Source: Streptomyces sp. NBC_01775 | GTDB taxonomy: Bacteria; Actinomycetota; Actinomycetes; Streptomycetales; Streptomycetaceae | DNA length: 64,000 nt | Direction of reading: 5' to 3' | Assembly: GCF_035917675.1 (NCBI RefSeq) | Contig: NZ_CP109104.1 | Span: 248,001 to 312,000 of the forward strand | Part shown: positions 34,368 to 43,316 of the stretch, piece after piece | Numbering within the stretch: position 1 is the first letter of the stretch | Layout of the letters: each line of letters opens with the position of its first letter | Position numbers and translations under genes: made by a program | The notes under the pieces: generated by a model | The model's input: only the letters and a program-made list of their open reading frames with translations | What the model was told of the DNA's origin: nothing | The model's database searches: none

Positions 34368-35105
34368 ATGACCACAGCACAGTACGGCGCCATCGCCGTC
34401 GAGCCCTTCGGGGACTCGGCGGTGATGGTGACTGTCCCCCATGCCGACCAGGCCGTCCGCAGAGCCGGGATCGCCGCCTTCCGCGACCGGTTCCTGGCAC
34501 ACCGCCCGCACGGTGTGCTCGACGTCGTCTCCGGTCTGGAGTCCCTGCTCATCGAGTTCGACCCGCTGCTGACCGCTCTACAGCATGTGGAGTACGCGGC
34601 CCGGCTGGTGGCGCGATGGGCACCGTCGCCGTCGGACGGAGCGGACCGTCCCCGAGCGGTGCGCGAGTTCGCCGTGCCCGTCGTCTTCGACGACGAGACC
34701 GGCCCGGACCTGGCGTCCGTCGCCGGGGAACTGGGCCTGGCCCCGGCCGAGGTCGTCGGGGCCATCGCGGAGTCCACCTTCACGATCGCGCTCCTCGGCG
34801 CCGCGATGGCCCCGATGATGGGCGGCCTCAAGGTGCCCTGGCCGGTACGCCGGCGTGCCGAGCCGCGCACGGACGTCACCCCCGGAGCCGTCATGATCGC
34901 CGGAACCAACGCGATCATCCAGCCGTTCCCCGGGCCGACCGGCTGGCGGGTGGTCGGGCGCACCCCGCACACCATCGTCGACATCTCCCGCCCGGACCCC
35001 GTCTCGTTCAGCACCGGCGACATCGTGCGCTTCGTCCCCGTCACCCACGACGAGGCCGCGGCCCTGGAGGGCGGTTTCCTGCTGCCGGTGGAGGGGTCCG
35101 TATGA
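34368..35105 (+). CDS. pxpB: 5-oxoprolinase subunit B
   Basis: The 245-residue protein is the KipI/AHS1-type partner. PFGDSAVMVTV near residue 13, the family's AMAPMMGGLKVPWPVRRRAEPRTDVTPGAV-like block near 145-175 and the FPGPTGWRVVGRTP near 185 identify it. In Bacillus the homologue KipI was first known as a sporulation kinase inhibitor, but the pxpABC order here supports 5-oxoprolinase function. Its stop overlaps the ATG of pxpC (ATGA). No strong ribosome site precedes it, consistent with coupling to pxpA. Confidence 0.88.
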   Translation: MTTAQYGAIAVEPFGDSAVMVTVPHADQAVRRAGIAAFRDRFLAHRPHGVLDVVSGLESLLIEFDPLLTALQHVEYAARLVARWAPSPSDGADRPRAVREFAVPVVFDDETGPDLASVAGELGLAPAEVVGAIAESTFTIALLGAAMAPMMGGLKVPWPVRRRAEPRTDVTPGAVMIAGTNAIIQPFPGPTGWRVVGRTPHTIVDISRPDPVSFSTGDIVRFVPVTHDEAAALEGGFLLPVEGSV

Positions 35106-36106
35106 AGACGGTGGCGCTCGACATCACGCGCACCGGATGGGTCACGACGTTCCAGGACCTCGGTCGCCGCGACACGGAACGGCGCGGTGTGCCCACCGGC
35201 GGCGCGGCCGACCAGCACTCGGCGGCCGTCGCGAACCTCCTCGTGGGCAACCCCCGCGGCGCGACGCTGATCGAGAACATGGGCGGCGAGCCGGCCCTCG
35301 TGCCCGACTCCGACGTCCTGCTCGCCGTGACCGGCGCCCCCGCAGAGGTCACGGTGGGCGGCACACCGGTCTCGAGCTGGTCGCCGCTGGTCGTACCGGC
35401 GGGTCACGAAGTACGCGTCCGCGGGGATGTGAACCGGGGGACCCGCAATTACCTGGCCGTCAACGGCGCGCTCACCGCTGAGACTCTGCTGGGCAGCGCG
35501 GCACCGGACGCCCGGATGGGCTTCGAGCAGGCCGTCGCCCGGGGCTCACGCGTCCTGCTGGAGACGGAGTTCCGAGGATTCACCGGCCGGCGGTTCGAAC
35601 CGCCGTTGTTCCGGCTTCCCGTTCCGGTCCCCCGCTTCGAAAACGGGCCCTGGGACATCGACGTCGTCGCCTGCCACGGCATCCACACGATCGCCGGCAT
35701 CCGTGAGGTGATCGGGGACTCGACGTACGTCGTCACCCCTCGCTCCAACCACGTGGGGCTCCGGCTCGACGGGCCGGTGCTGCACCCGGACTCCGACACC
35801 GAGATCGTGTCGCACGGGGTGCCCGTCGGGGCGCTTCAGATTCCGCACGCGGACGAGCTGATCGTGCTGGGCCGCTACCGCAGCCTGACCGCGGGCTATC
35901 CGATCGTCGGCGTCGCCTCGCGGACGTCCCTGCCCCTCCTCGGCCAGGCCGGTCCGGGCCAGGAGCTGCGGTTCCGCTGGACCGACCGCGAGACCTCGCT
36001 GCGCCGGTTCGCCCGGCGCGAGGCGGAGGTGCGCACGCTCGAACACGCGGTCGCCGAGGCGTTCGGCGCCCTCGGACTCAGCGCACCCTTGCCCCGAACC
36101 AACTGA
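35102..36106 (+). CDS. pxpC: 5-oxoprolinase subunit C
   Basis: The 334-residue KipA/AHS2-type protein completes PxpABC, with the recognisable TGWVTTFQDLGRRDTERRGVP near residue 11, VNRGTRNYLAVNGAL near 113 and PRSNHVGLRLDGP near 211. The cyclophilin-like domains bind ATP and oxoproline with PxpB. It overlaps pxpB by four bases. Its TGA stop (36104-36106) is also the first three bases of the operator for the next transcription unit, so coding and control sequences overlap. Confidence 0.89.
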   Translation: MKTVALDITRTGWVTTFQDLGRRDTERRGVPTGGAADQHSAAVANLLVGNPRGATLIENMGGEPALVPDSDVLLAVTGAPAEVTVGGTPVSSWSPLVVPAGHEVRVRGDVNRGTRNYLAVNGALTAETLLGSAAPDARMGFEQAVARGSRVLLETEFRGFTGRRFEPPLFRLPVPVPRFENGPWDIDVVACHGIHTIAGIREVIGDSTYVVTPRSNHVGLRLDGPVLHPDSDTEIVSHGVPVGALQIPHADELIVLGRYRSLTAGYPIVGVASRTSLPLLGQAGPGQELRFRWTDRETSLRRFARREAEVRTLEHAVAEAFGALGLSAPLPRTN

Positions 36107-36137
36107 GAATATATTCTCATTTGAAATTTGATTCGCA
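36089..36137 (+). promoter_or_regulatory. Promoter with tandem palindromic operators
   Basis: TTGCCC at 36089-36094 and TATTCT at 36112-36117, 17 bp apart, form a promoter inside the end of pxpC. The perfect palindrome TGAGAATATATTCTCA at 36104-36119 covers the -10. A weaker relative, TGAAATTTGATTCGCA, follows at 36122-36137 and contains the exact complement of TGCGAATC, a half-site of the palindrome at 31830. The following SDR start is at 36179. Confidence 0.65.
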
Positions 36138-36178
36138 TATCAGTCCTTGATTCACAGACAACCCATGGAAGAGGAACG

Positions 36179-36976
36179 GTGACGACGTCGACTGACAGGA
36201 CCGCGCTCATCACAGGTGCGGGCAGCGGGATGGGACTTGAGACGGCGCGGCTGCTCGCCCGCGACGGTTTCACCGTCGTGCTGACCGGCCGCAGACAGGA
36301 GGCGCTGGACGCGGTCGCCGCCACGATCCGCGCCGAGGGTGGCAAGGCCCTCGCTCTCGCGGTGGACGTGACCCGCGCGGACGACGTGACCCGGGCCCTC
36401 GAGCGGGTGCGCACCGAGATCGGCCCGGTCGACGTCCTCGTCAACAACGCGGGCAGCGCCTCGTCGGTACTCAACCCGCAGTGGCTTCCGCACGACGAGT
36501 GGCGCCAGGTCCTCGACGTGAACCTCACCGCGGTCTTCCAGCTCACCCAGGCCGTGCTGCCCGACATGCTCGGCCGGGGCACCGGCACGATCGTCACCGT
36601 CTCCTCGCTCGCCGCCGTCAACCCCAACCTGCTCGGCGGGGCCGCCTACGGCGCGGCCAAGGCCGGGGTCCGCAACTTCATGACGTTCCTGCACAACACC
36701 TTCCGCAACCAGGGTCTGCGGGCGATCACCGTGCTGCCCGGCGAGGCGGACACCCCCATCCTCGACAACCGCGCCCGGCCTCCAAAGCCGCAGGAACGCG
36801 CCGGCATGGTGCAGCCCGAGGACGTGGCAGAGGCCATCCGCCTCGCCGTCTCACTTCCCCAGCGCGTGGTCCTCCAGGAGATCGTCGTCGCTCCCACCCG
36901 GCAGCGCGACACCTCCGCCGACCTTGAGATCAGCCGCTGGGCCGGCGCACCCGCCGACGTCGCACCGCAGGCCTGA
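36179..36976 (+). CDS. SDR family oxidoreductase
   Basis: The 265-residue classical SDR has TGAGSGMGLETARLLA near residue 12, VDVTRADDV, LVNNAGSASS near 88, VSSLAAVNPN near 143 and YGAAKAG near 160. The C terminus is rich in charged residues and lacks the usual GG end. GTG 36179 follows AGAGG. It starts a new transcription unit after pxpABC, with the aminotransferase 22 bp downstream. The substrate is unknown; it may act on the same alcohol or keto acid as the leftward operon. Confidence 0.84.
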   Translation: MTTSTDRTALITGAGSGMGLETARLLARDGFTVVLTGRRQEALDAVAATIRAEGGKALALAVDVTRADDVTRALERVRTEIGPVDVLVNNAGSASSVLNPQWLPHDEWRQVLDVNLTAVFQLTQAVLPDMLGRGTGTIVTVSSLAAVNPNLLGGAAYGAAKAGVRNFMTFLHNTFRNQGLRAITVLPGEADTPILDNRARPPKPQERAGMVQPEDVAEAIRLAVSLPQRVVLQEIVVAPTRQRDTSADLEISRWAGAPADVAPQA

Positions 36977-36998
36977 ACACCCGCCACCAGGAGGAGCC

Positions 36999-38168
36999 AT
37001 GCCGCCCACCCTCACCACGCAGCCGCCCCGGTTCGCCACCGCGGAGGCCGTCGCACGGATCGCAGCCGCCTCCCGCCGGACGCAGCAACCCCAGTCGCGG
37101 GGCGACCTCGTCTCCCTCGCCATGGGCGAACCCGACTTCGACACACCCCATTTGGTGACCGAGGCGGCCCACGCCTCGCTGCGCGCCGGACGCACCCACT
37201 ACTCACCGCTGCTCGGCGAGGCGGCGCTGCGCGAAGCGCTCGCCGAGAAACTCGCCGCCACCGCCGGGGCGCCGGTCGACGCCGGCGACATCCTGATCAC
37301 CCAGGGCGGCACCGCCGGCCTCGCCGCCTCGATCCTCGGCATCGTCAACCCCGGTGACAAGGTGGTCGTCCCCGACCCCACCTACTCCCTCTACGCCGAT
37401 CTGGTCAGCATGGCCGGAGGAACGGTCGTGCCCGCTCCGCTCGGTCCGGACCTGCACTGGGACCTCGACCGGCTTGCCGAAGCCCTCACGGACGCCAGGC
37501 TCTTCGTCTTCTGCAACCCCAGCAACCCGACCGGCATCGTGCACAGTCGCGAGGAACTCGACGCGCTTGCCGGCCTGCTCGACGGCACCTCCACGATCGT
37601 CATCTCCGACGAGGCGTACTCCGGCCTCGACTACACCGGACGGCCGTTCACCTCGGCGATCTCGCTCGACGCTCTGCGCGACCGTACGGTCTACTGCCAG
37701 ACCTTCTCGAAGAGTTACGCGATGACCGGCTGGCGCGTCGGCTACCTCTGGGGACCGACGCAACTCATCCAGGCGTCCGCCCGTATCCACAACACCTTCA
37801 ACGGCTCCGTGAACACCTTCATCCAGGACGCCGCACTCGTCGCAGTGCGAAGCTGCGAGGAGGATGTCGCCCGCATGCGGAGCGCGTACGAGGTCCGGCG
37901 CGAGATCATGCGGACGGAACTCGCCGCGATTCCCGGCCTCACCCTCAGCTCGCCGGAGGGAGCGTTCTACCAATTCCCCCGCTACGACATCGACTTGCCC
38001 TCCGTGGAGGTCGTCGCGGCGCTGCGCGCCCACGGCGTCGCCGTCCGCCCCGGAAGCGAGTTCGGAGCCCGGGGTGAGGGGCATCTTCGACTGTCGTACG
38101 CTGCCAGCCCGGAATCCATCACCGAGGGCGTCCGTCGGCTGGCCCAAGGCCTCTCGGCCCTGCAATGA
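36999..38168 (+). CDS. Class I/II pyridoxal-phosphate aminotransferase
   Basis: The 389-residue protein has SLAMGEPDFDTP near residue 39, YSPLLGEAALREALAEKL near 68, FCNPSNPTGIVHSREEL near 172, DEAYSGLDY near 204 and the pyridoxal lysine in FSKSYAMTGWRVGY near 235. It fits aspartate- or aromatic-type aminotransferases. In this context it could transaminate between glutamate and a keto acid made by the island. ATG 36999 has GGAGGAG upstream. The stop overlaps a possible ATG of the TetR gene. Confidence 0.88.
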   Translation: MPPTLTTQPPRFATAEAVARIAAASRRTQQPQSRGDLVSLAMGEPDFDTPHLVTEAAHASLRAGRTHYSPLLGEAALREALAEKLAATAGAPVDAGDILITQGGTAGLAASILGIVNPGDKVVVPDPTYSLYADLVSMAGGTVVPAPLGPDLHWDLDRLAEALTDARLFVFCNPSNPTGIVHSREELDALAGLLDGTSTIVISDEAYSGLDYTGRPFTSAISLDALRDRTVYCQTFSKSYAMTGWRVGYLWGPTQLIQASARIHNTFNGSVNTFIQDAALVAVRSCEEDVARMRSAYEVRREIMRTELAAIPGLTLSSPEGAFYQFPRYDIDLPSVEVVAALRAHGVAVRPGSEFGARGEGHLRLSYAASPESITEGVRRLAQGLSALQ

Positions 38169-38200
38169 ACGCCGCCTCGCACGCAACGAGGAGTCGACCC

Positions 38201-38788
38201 ATGCGCAGTGACACCGAGCGCAACCGCAGGCACCTGATCAAAGCTGCCGCGCGGCTGTTCGAGAACTCACCGACGCCGGTCAGCTTGGCGGAGATCGCCA
38301 AGCACGCCGAGGTGTCCACCGCGACGGCCTACCGCCACTTCTCATCCGTCGAAGAGATACTGCATGCATTCCGGGCCCAAGTAGGCTCCGAGCTGCGTGA
38401 CTTCAGCGCCCGTCAGACCACGCGGGGCATGGCTCGGCTTGAGGCGGTCTCGCGCTGCTGGGTGTCGCTCGTCCTTGAGCACGGGGGCGCGATGGCGCAG
38501 ATGCGCTCGCACCGCGGTTATCTTGAGCGGCTGCGGGAGACGACCGCCTACCTCACGCCGCAGGCCGAGGCGCTCGCCGAGCCACTCCGGCAGACCACCG
38601 AGGAACTCGGCCTCGGGGACCTCGGAGACGAGGCCCTCTACCTGTGGAACACGCTGTTCGATCCACGGGACATCCTCGACCTCATCAAGAGCGGACGCAC
38701 CGAGGACGAGGCCGCCACCCGTCTGGTGGCCGCGCTGCGCGGGGCCCTGATCGGCTGGTCCACGGCGGACCAGCAGCGGGGCGAGTGA
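38201..38788 (+). CDS. TetR family regulator of the island (inferred)
   Basis: The 195-residue regulator has a helix-turn-helix at about residues 12-55: AAARLFENSPTPVSLAEIAK then VSTATAYRHFSSVEEIL. The ligand domain is short and helical. ATG 38201 with GAGGAG seven bases upstream is preferred over ATG 38165, which overlaps the aminotransferase stop. As the third gene of the SDR unit it would be autoregulated through the palindrome at 36104, and the matching site at 31830 would extend control to the transporter and pxp genes. No DNA-binding evidence exists beyond context. Confidence 0.85.
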   Translation: MRSDTERNRRHLIKAAARLFENSPTPVSLAEIAKHAEVSTATAYRHFSSVEEILHAFRAQVGSELRDFSARQTTRGMARLEAVSRCWVSLVLEHGGAMAQMRSHRGYLERLRETTAYLTPQAEALAEPLRQTTEELGLGDLGDEALYLWNTLFDPRDILDLIKSGRTEDEAATRLVAALRGALIGWSTADQQRGE

Positions 38789-38926
38789 GGGAGAGCTCCG
38801 CGTCGTCGGACGGCCCCTGACATGGGACGTACCCAGGCCCGTGCGGGCAGGTCCACTCCTCAAGAGCGCCGCGCCCGTTCGGCAACGAATCCCGCCCTGA
38901 TCGCGACGCCACGGGCGGCCGGCCGG

Positions 38927-38996
38927 CTCGCGCCCGAACCGGGACTCGCGCCTGAACCGGGACTCGCGCCTGAACCGGGACTCGCGCCCGAACTGA
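38927..38996 (+). repeat. Four tandem 18-bp repeats before glutamate dehydrogenase
   Basis: The unit CTCGCGCCTGAACCGGGA recurs with exact 18-base spacing at 38927, 38945, 38963 and 38981; the last copy is truncated and runs into the ribosome site region of the next gene. The units differ by one base. They fill the end of the 223-bp gap after the TetR gene. Confidence 0.75.
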
Positions 38997-40357
<1,361 letters not shown>

Positions 40358-40370
40358 CGAACTCGACGGT

Positions 40371-41684
40371 TCAGTTCTCGGTCAAAGAGGGCACGTCGCG
40401 GACGGTGGTGTCCCGGGTGCCCGCGTCGGCCGGCGCGGGCACGGGCCTGGGGACGGGCGGGGCCGACTGCGGGATGCGGGGGGTGTGGCCGCCCAGCCGC
40501 CGGCGTACGCCGTTCACCAGACGGGACGCGGTGAAGGTCGCGCCGTGGACGAAACGCATCGACGGGCCGAACGAGGGCGCGGCCGGCAATCCGGCGAAGA
40601 ACAGCCCCGGCCGGGAGGACTCGAAGCGGGACGACAGCTCGGGGGCCTGGCTGGCGCCGACCGTACGCAGTCTCTCCCGTACGGCCGGGTCCAGCAGGCC
40701 GAGCCGGTCAAGGCGCGGGCCGAACCCGGTGGCGGCCACGATGTGGTCGGCCTCCAGGCTGCGGGTCTCCCCCTCGGTGGTGGTCAGCTCCAGCCGCACC
40801 CGCGACCCGGGCACCGCCGCCGCTCCCCGCAGGCGATGCCCCAGCAGGACCGGTACCCGTGCCTCGAACCGCTCGCGCAGCCACCAGGCACCGGCCGGGC
40901 CGAGGGCATGTGCCGCGATGTGCAGCCGGGCGGCGGCCGGCAGCCGGCGCACCGCCCAGGGGGCCTCCGACCACACCCAGCTGGGCCATCCGGTACCCAG
41001 ACCGCAGTGCGGGTCCCGCAGCGAGCGCAGCAGCCCGCGGTCGAGCGGCTGCGGCGGGGTGTTCCAGTTGAGGCCTTCGGCGCGGGCCACCACCTGGGCG
41101 CGGGCGCCGTGTTCGGCCAGCAGCGCCGCCGTCTCCAGCGCGGCCTGGCCGGACCCGATCACCACCACGTCCTGCCCGCGCAGGGCGCTCAGCTCACGCT
41201 GGTGGCTGCTGTGCGAGAGCAGTTCGGGCGGCAGCGGACGCAGAGGTTCGGGGATGTGGACGAACGGCATGACGCCGACGGCCAGCGCGACGGCCCGGGA
41301 GATGAGGACCTCGCCCTCGGCGGTGCGCAGCCGGTAGCCGTCCGGGTGCGGGCCGACCTCGGTGACCGTCTGCTCCTCGACACCGGGGACCACCTGCCGG
41401 CCGAACCACAGCCCGTAGTCGGTGAAGGTGCCGATCGGCAACGGCCGGCCGTGCTCGGCGTGCACGCCCCGGGCGGCGCAGTAAGAGGCCAGGGTGTGGT
41501 CGCCGGCCGGGTCGGACAGGTTGGAGGACCACGGCTCCGACTTGAGGAACATGCCCTCCGGCATGTGGTCGCGCCACGAGGCCATGGGGCGGCCGAGGAC
41601 CCGCAGATCGAGCCCGGCTGCCGCGGCGTGCGCCGCGATCGACAGCCCGTAGGGGCCGGCCCCCACCACTACCAGGTCGTACAT
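40371..41684 (-). CDS. FAD-dependent NAD(P)-binding oxidoreductase
   Basis: The 437-residue protein has an FAD loop at the N terminus (LVVVGAGPYGLSIAAHA near 4-20) and a second dinucleotide loop (VVVIGSGQAALETAALLA near 165), with VAATGFGPRLDRL near 305. This resembles the N-hydroxylating/flavin-containing monooxygenase group, including lysine N6-hydroxylase-like proteins. ATG 41684 has AAGGAGAA upstream. It is the last gene of the polysaccharide locus by strand order, 95 bp after the ATP-grasp gene. Whether it modifies the polysaccharide or a side-chain amino acid is unknown. Confidence 0.78.
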   Translation of the reverse strand: MYDLVVVGAGPYGLSIAAHAAAAGLDLRVLGRPMASWRDHMPEGMFLKSEPWSSNLSDPAGDHTLASYCAARGVHAEHGRPLPIGTFTDYGLWFGRQVVPGVEEQTVTEVGPHPDGYRLRTAEGEVLISRAVALAVGVMPFVHIPEPLRPLPPELLSHSSHQRELSALRGQDVVVIGSGQAALETAALLAEHGARAQVVARAEGLNWNTPPQPLDRGLLRSLRDPHCGLGTGWPSWVWSEAPWAVRRLPAAARLHIAAHALGPAGAWWLRERFEARVPVLLGHRLRGAAAVPGSRVRLELTTTEGETRSLEADHIVAATGFGPRLDRLGLLDPAVRERLRTVGASQAPELSSRFESSRPGLFFAGLPAAPSFGPSMRFVHGATFTASRLVNGVRRRLGGHTPRIPQSAPPVPRPVPAPADAGTRDTTVRDVPSLTEN

Positions 41685-41779
41685 GGTCGTTCTCCTTCTC
41701 GCGTCGGGCTGCTGAGCCGGCCGGAGTCGTACGTGCTCCGCCGGGGAAGTCTGGGCGGACCGCACCGCCTGGTGCGGCG

Positions 41780-43108
41780 TCACCGCACCGTGGTGGCCCG
41801 GCTGTCGGTGCGCCGGCTCCGTCCGGAGGCGGGCGCGGCGCCGGGCCCGGGGGGCGGTGCGGCGGGCCGCGGGAGGGAGCGCGGCGGGGCGAACGTCCGG
41901 CGCAGCCCCTTGCGCAGGCCCCGGCCCAGCCACGCCCGTGTCATGGCCAGGAACGGCGCGGGGTCGTCGGCGGCGAACCAGGCGGTCTCACCCGCGCGCG
42001 GTGCGCGGACGTACGGCGGCTGCCGACGCGCCCGGCGGGGTCGGCAGCCGGGGGCGGTCAGCGCGGAGAGCAGGGCGTAGTTCTCCACCCGGAGGACCCG
42101 GCCCAGCGCCGCGGTCGTCGCGGGGACGGGGCGGCCGGTCAGGTCCAGGTGCAAGGCGCGGACGACATCCAGTCCGGAGCGGTCGGTGAACAGCCGGAAC
42201 TGGGCGCCGGGCCGGGGGTTGAAGTCCAGCAGGTGGTAGATGCCGGTGACCGGGTCCAGCCGGAAGTCCAGGTCGAGGATGCCCTGGTAGCCGAGGTGGC
42301 CGGCCAGCCGCCGGGCCGCCGCCTCGACCTCCGGATTGGGCAGCCAGCGGCCGACGGCGGTGAGCCCGGCGCGCGGCGGCCAGGCGCGCTCCTTGCGGCC
42401 CGCGCCGCCCAGCAGACAGACCGCGTCCCGGGTGAAGCAGCCGTGGAAGAACCAGTCCGTACCCGGACCACCGGGCACCTGGCGCTGGAGCAGCAGCGCG
42501 CTGCCGGCCTGCCCGGTGCGTTCGTACAGCCGCCGTACCTGGGCCCCGGTGCGCACAACAGTGGTGCTGCGCAGCCCGGAGGCGGGCGGCAGCAGCCAGG
42601 GGCGGCTCCACTTGGCGACCAGCGGGAGGCCCAGCTCCGCCACCGCGTCGGCCGCCTCCTGGGCGCTGCGGGGCCGCACGGTGTCGGGGTAGGCGATGCC
42701 GGCGGCGCGGCAGCGCTCGGCCAGCGCCGCCTTGTCGGCGACCGACTCGGGCAGCCCGGCGGGCTGTTCTGGCAGCAGGAAGCGGCCGGCCAGCCGGGGG
42801 GCGAGCCGGGCCACGGCGATGGCACCGGCGTCGTCCATCGGGATGAGGACGGCGGGCTGCGCGATCCGTTCGGACACCTGGCACAGGGTCCGCAACAGCG
42901 CCGGGTCCGAGATCGGCCCGGGCGGACGGGCGTGCGCCCGGTGCAGGTACCGGGAGCGGGCGGGCGGGCTGTGCGGGGACTCGAGGAGGGCGTGCACCTC
43001 GATGCCCGCCCGGCCCAGCGATCTGACGGCGCCCAGGGTCCCGTGGTGGAAGGGGTTGGGATCGAGCAGCACCAGCAGCACGGGCACCTCGGTGTCGAAC
43101 TCGGGCAT
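41780..43108 (-). CDS. ATP-grasp family carboxylate-amine ligase-like protein
   Basis: The 442-residue protein has an ATP-grasp organisation: a preATP domain (VLLVLLDPNPFHHGTLGAVRSL near residue 9), the nucleotide-binding strands LPLVAKWSRPW near 160 and LLLQRQVPGGPGTDWFFHG near 205, and metal/catalytic residues in ILDLDFRLDPVTGIYHLLDFNPRPG near 285-310. The C-terminal 60 residues are basic and Pro-rich. It may join an amino acid or carboxylate to a sugar or lipid-linked intermediate. Its upstream leader carries three short repeats. Function is inferred from the fold only. Confidence 0.8.
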   Translation of the reverse strand: MPEFDTEVPVLLVLLDPNPFHHGTLGAVRSLGRAGIEVHALLESPHSPPARSRYLHRAHARPPGPISDPALLRTLCQVSERIAQPAVLIPMDDAGAIAVARLAPRLAGRFLLPEQPAGLPESVADKAALAERCRAAGIAYPDTVRPRSAQEAADAVAELGLPLVAKWSRPWLLPPASGLRSTTVVRTGAQVRRLYERTGQAGSALLLQRQVPGGPGTDWFFHGCFTRDAVCLLGGAGRKERAWPPRAGLTAVGRWLPNPEVEAAARRLAGHLGYQGILDLDFRLDPVTGIYHLLDFNPRPGAQFRLFTDRSGLDVVRALHLDLTGRPVPATTAALGRVLRVENYALLSALTAPGCRPRRARRQPPYVRAPRAGETAWFAADDPAPFLAMTRAWLGRGLRKGLRRTFAPPRSLPRPAAPPPGPGAAPASGRSRRTDSRATTVR

Positions 43109-43118
43109 GGTGGCCTTT

Positions 43119-43177
43119 CCTTCACTACGGGGCGGGGCCTTCACTACGCGGGGGCCCTTCACTACGGGGCGGGGTGG
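43119..43177 (-). repeat. Three short tandem repeats in the ATP-grasp leader
   Basis: CCTTCACTAC followed by a G-rich segment recurs at 43119, 43138 and 43156 (spacing 19 and 18). The block is immediately upstream of the ATP-grasp ribosome site and could influence folding of its mRNA leader. Confidence 0.6.
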
Positions 43178-43316
43178 TGGCTTCGTGGGGCCGAGCGGGG
43201 GGACGCGGGTCGCGAATGGGCTAGTACGGCGCCTTCGGCAGCACACCGGGTGGGGCTCCTGATTACTGTCGAGAAGTGGGCGCACCGGCTCGCGGAGCGT
43301 CCCGAGGGGAGTCACC

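Noticed and set aside
33530..36106. pxpA-C as urea carboxylase/allophanate hydrolase components
   Set aside because: The separate LamB/YcsF subunit next to KipI/KipA-type genes is the 5-oxoprolinase arrangement; no biotin carboxylase is present.
38165..38200. Earlier ATG for the TetR gene overlapping the aminotransferase stop
   Set aside because: The ATG at 38201 has a much better ribosome site, and the extra 12 residues do not look conserved. It remains possible by translational coupling.
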